Source of the DNA: an uncultured Lachnospiraceae bacterium
GTDB lineage: Bacteria > Bacillota > Clostridia > Lachnospirales > Lachnospiraceae
NCBI GenBank assembly: GCA_910586025.1
Contig: CAJUIO010000099.1
Span: 1-12,493, forward strand
Direction: 5' to 3'
Length of the DNA: 12,493 bases
The notes below the pieces were generated by a model. That model saw only the letters and a list, made by a program, of their open reading frames with translations. It had not been told where the DNA came from and did no database searches. Shown in pieces: positions 8,090 through 12,493 of this stretch (its first letter is position 1; every line of letters begins with the position of its first letter). Both the position numbers and the translations under genes were made by a program.

Positions 8090-10078
8090 ATGGAGGAATT
8101 AAGGAGGCGGTGTGAGGAGCTGGTAAAACAGCTGAACGAGGCATCGGACGCATACTATAACGGAAAAGAAGAGCTGATGTCCAACTTTGAGTGGGACACT
8201 CTTTTTGACGAGCTGGAGCAGCTGGAGCAGAGGACGGGATATATCCTTCCGGAGAGCCCCACACAGAACACGGGGGCGGAGGAAGCGGCAGGAGAGCGGG
8301 AACCTCACGAGTTTCCGGCGCTGTCCCTGGCTAAGACCAAACAGGTTTCCGAGCTGCTGAAGTGGGCGGAGGATAAGGAGATCTGGCTTTCCTGGAAGCT
8401 GGACGGGCTTACTCTGGTGGCAACCTATGACGGGGGCCGTCTCGTGAAGCTTCTCACCAGGGGAAATGGTACGGTGGGCTCAAACATCACTTATCTGAAG
8501 GATTCTATCAATGGCCTGCCCGGGAAAATCAAATATCAGGGGCATATGGTGGTCAGGGGAGAGGCCGCAATCTCTTACCCTGATTTTGAGCTGATCAATG
8601 CCACCATGGATGATGACGAAAAATATGCCAATCCCAGAAATCTTGCATCCGGCACCTTAAGCCTGGATGACCCGCAGAAGGTGAAGGAGCGCCATGTGTA
8701 TTTTAATGCCTTTACCCTGGTGTATATAGAAGACAACATTGTCTCCTGGGGCCGGAGAATGGATCTGCTGGAAAAGGAAGGCTTCCGCATGGTGGAGAGA
8801 GAACGTCTTACGGCCCAGACTCTTCCGGAGGCTGTGGAGCGGTGGACCGGGAAGGTGGAGAGCGGTCAGATGGAAATTCCCGTGGACGGTCTTGTGATCT
8901 GCTTTGACGATACGGATTACGCCGCATCGGGAAGCGTTACGGGGCATCACGCCTCAAGGGCAGGACTTGCCTTCAAGTGGAAGGATGTGTCTGCAAAGTC
9001 GGAGCTTTTGTATGTGGAATGGTCCTGTGCGGCCTCCACGATTTCTCCCGTGGCGGTTTTCGAGCCGGTTCAGCTGGAAGGAACCACGGTTTCCCGCGCA
9101 TCCCTGTGCAATCTCAGCGAGATGGAGAGGCTTGGCATAGGAAAAAAATGTATGCTGGAGGTTATCAAGGCAAACAAGATCATACCCAAGTGCATTGCGG
9201 TGACCCAGGCACAGGGAGAAATCGAAATTCCCGATAAATGTCCGGTATGCTCAGCCAGGACACAGATACGCATCAGTCCAAGGAGCCAGACTAAGACTCT
9301 GCACTGTACCAACCCGGACTGCAGCGCAAAGCATGTGAAAAAGTTTACCCGGTTCGTGAGTAAGCCGGGCATGGATATTGACGGTCTGTCCATCCAGACT
9401 ATGCTGAAATTCATGAATGAGGGTTTTATTTCTGAGTTTGCGGATATCTACCATCTGTCCGAACATGCGGAGGTAATCTGTCAGATGGAGGGCTTTGGAG
9501 AGAAGTCCTGCGAAAACATGATGCGGGCCATCGAGAAGAGCAGGAAGGTTCATCCGGTAAATTTCATTTATGCCCTGTGCATTCCCATGTTCGGGGTTGA
9601 CGCGGGCAAGAAAATCGTATCCTGTCTCGGCTTTGAGGGATTCCTTGAGAGGCTGGAAAAGAAGGAGGGCTTCGAGGATATTGACGGAATAGGACCTGAG
9701 AAGTCAAATTCCGTGGTGGAATGGTATGAAAACAGCCGCAATGCGGCTTCTGTACAGCGTCTCCTGAAGGAAGTGGAGATTGAAAAGGTGGAGCCTCTTC
9801 CGGAGGAGGGCGGCAGGTGTAAGGGGCTGACCTTTGTGATCACCGGCGACGTGCACCACTATAAGAACCGGGATGAATTTAAGGCCTATGTGGAGGCACA
9901 GGGCGGAAAGGTGACGGGAAGCGTCACCGGCAAGACCAGCTATCTGGTAAACAATGATCTGGAATCCGCCTCATCAAAGAACCGCAAGGCCAGAGAGCTT
10001 TCGGTGCCTGTAATCTCGGAGGACGAATTTCTGGAAAGGTTCGGTCTTCCCGCCGATTCCGGGGAAGAGGATCATTAA
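8090..10078 (+). CDS. ligA: Divergent NAD-dependent DNA ligase (LigA family)
   Basis: A 662-residue protein with the full LigA domain order: domain Ia (1-60), adenylation domain (~65-300), OB fold, four-cysteine zinc finger (C384, C387, C406, C411), helix-hairpin-helix region (~440-570) and BRCT domain (577-662). NAD-dependent ligases seal nicks through an enzyme-AMP intermediate. The adenylated lysine is present (K103 in KLDG), as are D105, E158 (VRGE), R183 (ANPRN), D266 and K296. Several residues conserved in E. coli LigA are changed, by motif alignment: E113 becomes S101, R208 becomes S191, R277 becomes S258, K290 becomes C271, and in domain Ia D32 becomes N32 and Y35 becomes W35. It may therefore be a specialised second ligase rather than the essential one. 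The start at 8090 has AAAGGAA (8074-8080) 9 bases upstream, and the gene lies 2 bases after rluF. Confidence 0.9.
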   Translation: MEELRRRCEELVKQLNEASDAYYNGKEELMSNFEWDTLFDELEQLEQRTGYILPESPTQNTGAEEAAGEREPHEFPALSLAKTKQVSELLKWAEDKEIWLSWKLDGLTLVATYDGGRLVKLLTRGNGTVGSNITYLKDSINGLPGKIKYQGHMVVRGEAAISYPDFELINATMDDDEKYANPRNLASGTLSLDDPQKVKERHVYFNAFTLVYIEDNIVSWGRRMDLLEKEGFRMVERERLTAQTLPEAVERWTGKVESGQMEIPVDGLVICFDDTDYAASGSVTGHHASRAGLAFKWKDVSAKSELLYVEWSCAASTISPVAVFEPVQLEGTTVSRASLCNLSEMERLGIGKKCMLEVIKANKIIPKCIAVTQAQGEIEIPDKCPVCSARTQIRISPRSQTKTLHCTNPDCSAKHVKKFTRFVSKPGMDIDGLSIQTMLKFMNEGFISEFADIYHLSEHAEVICQMEGFGEKSCENMMRAIEKSRKVHPVNFIYALCIPMFGVDAGKKIVSCLGFEGFLERLEKKEGFEDIDGIGPEKSNSVVEWYENSRNAASVQRLLKEVEIEKVEPLPEEGGRCKGLTFVITGDVHHYKNRDEFKAYVEAQGGKVTGSVTGKTSYLVNNDLESASSKNRKARELSVPVISEDEFLERFGLPADSGEEDH

Positions 10079-10154
10079 CCGTGATGTTGAACCTTTGTCC
10101 ATGGTGGTACGCCGCAAAGCGGCGCATAAATGTTTAGAAACGGAGTAAAAGACT
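10079..10154 (+). promoter_or_regulatory. Short spacer with GC hairpin before metA
   Basis: The 76-base gap between the ligase and metA holds a compact hairpin: CGCCGC (10110-10115), AAA loop (10116-10118), GCGGCG (10119-10124). What follows is CATAAATGTTTAG, not a run of T, so it is a poor intrinsic terminator; it may be an attenuator or an mRNA-processing or stability element. The metA ribosome binding site CGGAG (10141-10145) lies 9 bases before the ATG at 10155. The gap is too short for a classical SAM riboswitch and none is seen. No clear sigma-A promoter was found, so metA may be read from the upstream cluster. Confidence 0.4.
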
Positions 10155-11060
10155 ATGCCTATTAAAGTACAAAGCGATCTCCCCGCAAAAGGGATACTGG
10201 AAAATGAAAATATCTTTGTGATGGATGAATACCGGGCTCTGCATCAGGATATCCGTCCCCTCAAGATCTGTATCCTGAACCTGATGCCGGTAAAGCAGGA
10301 CACGGAGCTGCAGCTGCTCCGGGCGCTGTCCAACACGCCCCTTCATATAGATGTCTCCTTTATGAAGATGAACAGCCATGTCTCCCTGAACACGCCGATT
10401 CAGCATCTGAACCGGTTTTACAATACCTTTGATGAGCTGCGGGATAAGAAGTTTGACGGACTTATCATAACAGGGGCTCCTGTGGAGCAGATTCCGTTCG
10501 AGGAGGTAGATTACTGGCCGGAGCTGTGCGAGATTATGGACTGGACCAGAGAGCATGTGACCTCCACGCTGCATATCTGCTGGGGTGCCCAGGCGGGATT
10601 GTACTATCACTTTGGGATTCCCAAAATACTTCTCAAGGAGAAGCTTTTCGGAGTATTCGAGCACAGGGTTATGAACCGCAGGATTCCTCTGGTGAGAGGC
10701 TTTGACGATTTGTTTATGATTCCCCACAGCCGCCACACCGCAGTGCTGCCCGAGGATATCCATGGCTGCCGTGACCTGACGGTGCTTGCAGAGTCGGATC
10801 AGGCGGGAGTGCTGCTGTGCATGACAGAGGGCGGAAAGCAGATTTATGTCATGGGACATCCGGAGTACGACAGGTATACGCTTCACAACGAATATCAGAG
10901 GGACAAAAACAAGGGACTTCCCATCCAAATTCCCGAGAACTATTATCCTGGGGATGACGACACGAAAAAGCCGAATCTGCAGTGGAGATCCCACAGCAAT
11001 AATCTTTACTCCAACTGGCTGAATTATTACGTGTACCAGGTGACTCCTTATGAGTTGTAG
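10155..11060 (+). CDS. metA: Homoserine O-acetyltransferase (MetA family)
   Basis: A 301-residue cytoplasmic enzyme that activates homoserine by acylation, the first committed step of methionine synthesis. It aligns over its full length with MetA: NLMPVKQDTELQLLRALSN near the N terminus, catalytic C142 in HICWGAQAG, and H235 and E237 in GHPEYD. MetA proteins were historically called succinyltransferases, but acyl choice depends on residue 111. Here residue 111 is Glu (TGAPVE), as in the Bacillus cereus enzyme that uses acetyl-CoA, whereas E. coli has Gly. I therefore call it an acetyltransferase. The C terminus (NNLYSNWLNYYVYQ) is complete. The start at 10155 has CGGAG 9 bases upstream. No other methionine gene is in the window. 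It lies 76 bases after the ligase gene. Confidence 0.96.
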   Translation: MPIKVQSDLPAKGILENENIFVMDEYRALHQDIRPLKICILNLMPVKQDTELQLLRALSNTPLHIDVSFMKMNSHVSLNTPIQHLNRFYNTFDELRDKKFDGLIITGAPVEQIPFEEVDYWPELCEIMDWTREHVTSTLHICWGAQAGLYYHFGIPKILLKEKLFGVFEHRVMNRRIPLVRGFDDLFMIPHSRHTAVLPEDIHGCRDLTVLAESDQAGVLLCMTEGGKQIYVMGHPEYDRYTLHNEYQRDKNKGLPIQIPENYYPGDDDTKKPNLQWRSHSNNLYSNWLNYYVYQVTPYEL

Positions 11061-11207
11061 AAAAATACCCTGAAAGAGAGAATGTTGAAATCTGGCATCA
11101 ATGCAGCCTTTTGACGAAAGATATTTCTTGGAAGTGAAAGATAGCGCTGAATTTACTCGAAAGCCTCTGCATGCTTTTTAATCTTTATGAAAGAAACGGA
11201 GAATATT
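11061..11207 (+). other. Spacer between metA and the AAA/nuclease gene; possible weak terminator
   Basis: The 147-base spacer is AT-rich. Near its 3' part an imperfect hairpin, AAAGC (11160-11164) with GCTTT (11173-11177) and an 8-base loop followed by further T residues, could be a weak terminator, but the stem is only 5 pairs. TTGACG at 11111-11116 resembles a -35 box but has no matching -10 box at normal spacing. The ribosome binding site ACGGAG for the next gene ends at 11201, 6 bases before its ATG. Confidence 0.25.
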
Positions 11208-12428
11208 ATGGGGAGATATCTGAATTTAACAACAAAAGGCTTTCGAGAAAGTATACAGTCGGAAATCTATGTGGACAAAACCGGCATGATATCACATTTA
11301 AACAGGATGATAGATACGGAGCAAAAATATGTCTGCGTCAGCAGGCCGAGAAGATTTGGAAAATCAATGGCGGTTAAAATGCTTTCTGCCTATTATAATG
11401 CAGAAGCTGACAGCAGTGATATGTTCCGCGGCATGGAAATCGCAAAAGACAGTACTTATGAGAAATACCGGAATAAGTATGAGGTGGTACTGGCTAATAT
11501 GCAGGAGTTTTACGGCGGGTATGCTGATGTGGATTTGATGATCCGCAGGATAAATGATGTGATATGCCGTGAGATTCAGAAGAGATATCCGGATGTTGAG
11601 TATACGGATGAGGGAAGCCTTGTAGAGACTATGTATGATGTCTTCCTCGCTACAGACAGAACTTTTATTATTCTTATTGATGAATGGGATTGCATTTTCC
11701 GGGAATCAGGATGCGGGGAAGATGGCTGGCGGAAATACCTGAATTTTCTCCGTGACTGGATGAAGGATAAGCCCTATATCAGCCTTGCTTATATGACAGG
11801 GATACTTCCTGTCAAAAAGTATGGAAACCATTCTGCGTTAAATATGTTTGTGGAGTATTCCATGACCAATCCCAGGAGAATGGGATGTTATATGGGATTT
11901 ACCGGTGACGAGGTAGAGAAACTTTGTATGCGGTATCAGGTATGCTTTGAGGATGTAAAGGCGTGGTATGACGGGTACTCATTTGAAGGGCTCCCTTCCA
12001 TATACAGTCCTAAATCAGTGGTGGAATGTTTGACCAGCCATGTTTTTGATAATTACTGGAATCAGACAGAAACCTTTGAAGCCCTGAAAGTATATATCCA
12101 GATGAATTACAATGGACTGAAGGACAGTGTGGTTGAGATGATTGCCGGAAACAGGGTAAGGATAAACACGGGAAGCTTCACTAATGACATGAAAACTTTT
12201 CATTCAGCGGATGACGTGCTGACCCTGTTGGTACATTTGGGATATCTGGCTTATGATTTTGAACGAAAGGAAGTATATATCCCCAACAAAGAGGTCAGGA
12301 ATGAATTTCTGAACGCTGTGAATGCCATCGGATGGGATGAGATTACCGCAGCAGTGAGAAATTCCGAAAGACTTCGGAAAAGGATATGCCGATCTGGTTT
12401 ATCTGCCAAGGGCGAAGTATCCGGATAA
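11208..12428 (+). CDS. Truncated AAA-ATPase-like / PD-(D/E)XK nuclease family protein (DUF1703 type), probably a pseudogene
   Basis: The reading frame encodes 406 residues of a family common and multi-copy in Lachnospiraceae, joining an AAA-ATPase-like domain to a C-terminal PD-(D/E)XK nuclease domain; full-length members are usually ~500-560 residues. The ATPase part is intact: the N-terminal FRESIQSEIYVDKTGMI segment, a Walker-A-like RPRRFGKS (46-53), a Walker-B-like LIDEWD (~157-161), and the later WYDGYSFEG stretch. After about residue 388 (NSERLR) the family sequence stops and the last ~18 residues (KRICRSGLSAKGEVSG) read a nuclease-domain segment out of frame. Most of the nuclease domain is missing. 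The start at 11208 is chosen for ACGGAG 6 bases upstream; the ATG at 11187 has no good site. Base composition is more AT-rich than the preceding genes. The biological role of the family is not established. Confidence 0.8.
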   Translation: MGRYLNLTTKGFRESIQSEIYVDKTGMISHLNRMIDTEQKYVCVSRPRRFGKSMAVKMLSAYYNAEADSSDMFRGMEIAKDSTYEKYRNKYEVVLANMQEFYGGYADVDLMIRRINDVICREIQKRYPDVEYTDEGSLVETMYDVFLATDRTFIILIDEWDCIFRESGCGEDGWRKYLNFLRDWMKDKPYISLAYMTGILPVKKYGNHSALNMFVEYSMTNPRRMGCYMGFTGDEVEKLCMRYQVCFEDVKAWYDGYSFEGLPSIYSPKSVVECLTSHVFDNYWNQTETFEALKVYIQMNYNGLKDSVVEMIAGNRVRINTGSFTNDMKTFHSADDVLTLLVHLGYLAYDFERKEVYIPNKEVRNEFLNAVNAIGWDEITAAVRNSERLRKRICRSGLSAKGEVSG

Positions 12429-12456
12429 ACCGGTATTAATTGAAATGCTATACTAA
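12373..12456 (+). pseudogene. Out-of-frame remnant of the PD-(D/E)XK nuclease domain
   Basis: In the +1 frame relative to the upstream gene, this stretch reads FGKGYADLVYLPRAKYPD and continues KPVLIEMLY to a TAA at 12454-12456. It closely resembles the GKG(Y/F)AD...LP...PvlvvELK core of the nuclease domain of the DUF1703-type family, where the Asp and the later E-x-K supply catalytic residues. The Asp is present, but the E-x-K motif is broken: the E is followed by MLY and a stop. It is joined directly to the NSERL segment that normally precedes it by roughly 80-100 residues. The simplest reading is an internal deletion that also shifted frame, plus loss of the 3' end. Confidence 0.7.
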
Positions 12457-12458
12457 AG

Positions 12459-12488
12459 TTGTAACGGGAGTGGCTAATGGGATATAAT
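12459..12488 (+). promoter_or_regulatory. Candidate promoter for a gene beyond the window
   Basis: A perfect TATAAT (12483-12488) lies 18 bases after TTGTAA (12459-12464), which matches 4 of 6 consensus -35 bases. It sits just after the decayed nuclease remnant, where a new transcription unit could begin. The downstream gene is not visible, so this is a motif-level call only. Confidence 0.35.
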
Positions 12489-12493
12489 CAAAA

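Noticed and set aside
10079..10154. SAM riboswitch upstream of metA
   Set aside because: Methionine genes in Firmicutes often have one, but the 76-base gap is too short and shows only one small hairpin.
10134..10994. Minus-strand open frame (286 codons) opposite metA
   Set aside because: It is antisense to a full-length MetA with intact catalytic residues. It has no domain and no credible start.
11111..11143. TTGACG as a -35 box for the AAA/nuclease gene
   Set aside because: No -10-like hexamer lies 16-18 bases downstream. The nearest candidate (AAGATA) is 21 bases away.
12477..12493. Start of a new gene at the ATG at 12477, with GGGAG 6 bases upstream
   Set aside because: Only five codons are visible, and the same bases form a better TATAAT promoter candidate. 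Not enough to call a gene.
1..12493. Defence system, CRISPR array or intact mobile element
   Set aside because: No direct-repeat array, cas-like gene, transposase, integrase or terminal inverted repeats were seen. The AAA/nuclease gene alone, and broken, does not support a defence island.

Overview
The window looks like a chromosomal segment of a clostridial Firmicute, most probably a Lachnospiraceae (Clostridium cluster XIVa) gut bacterium. This is an inference from moderate GC content, tightly packed co-directional genes, strong GGAGG-type ribosome binding sites, and the protein families present (a DUF4037/DUF4125 protein, a clostridial-type HflX, an acetyl-type MetA, and a DUF1703-like AAA-ATPase/nuclease gene). 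All supported genes lie on the + strand.

Layout. Positions 1-331 have no confident gene. The first ~175 bases are open in one frame on each strand and may be a dispersed repeat or the edge of a leftward gene. They are followed by a good candidate promoter (230-257). From 356 to 10078 runs a near-continuous gene series. It holds a 777-residue TPR/nucleotidyltransferase-like/DUF4125 protein, a MATE transporter, a HAD phosphatase fused to EPSP synthase (AroA), the ribosome-associated GTPase HflX, an RluF-type pseudouridine synthase, and a divergent NAD-dependent DNA ligase. Gaps within it are 2-30 bases, or the genes overlap. After a 76-base gap with a GC-rich hairpin comes metA (10155-11060), whose residue 111 is Glu, pointing to homoserine O-acetyltransferase activity. 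A 147-base spacer leads to a more AT-rich, decayed AAA-ATPase/PD-(D/E)XK gene (11208-12428). Its nuclease domain has been largely deleted, and an out-of-frame remnant is still readable after the junction. A possible promoter for a gene beyond the window ends the sequence.

How it fits together. The central cluster mixes chorismate biosynthesis (AroA) with ribosome and RNA maintenance (HflX, RluF) and a DNA ligase homologue. It does not form one pathway and looks like a housekeeping transcription unit with translational coupling (TAATG at aroA/hflX, a 23-base overlap at hflX/rluF). The points most worth a second look are: (1) the HAD-AroA fusion, which also carries an internal ribosome-binding-site-like sequence before in-frame GTG codons that could yield a free EPSP synthase; (2) the DNA ligase, which keeps the adenylated lysine but lacks several residues normally required in LigA, suggesting a specialised second ligase; (3) the TPR + nucleotidyltransferase-like + DUF4125 protein of unknown function; (4) the deletion-frameshift wreck of the AAA/nuclease gene. 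I saw no CRISPR array, rRNA, tRNA or intact mobile element.
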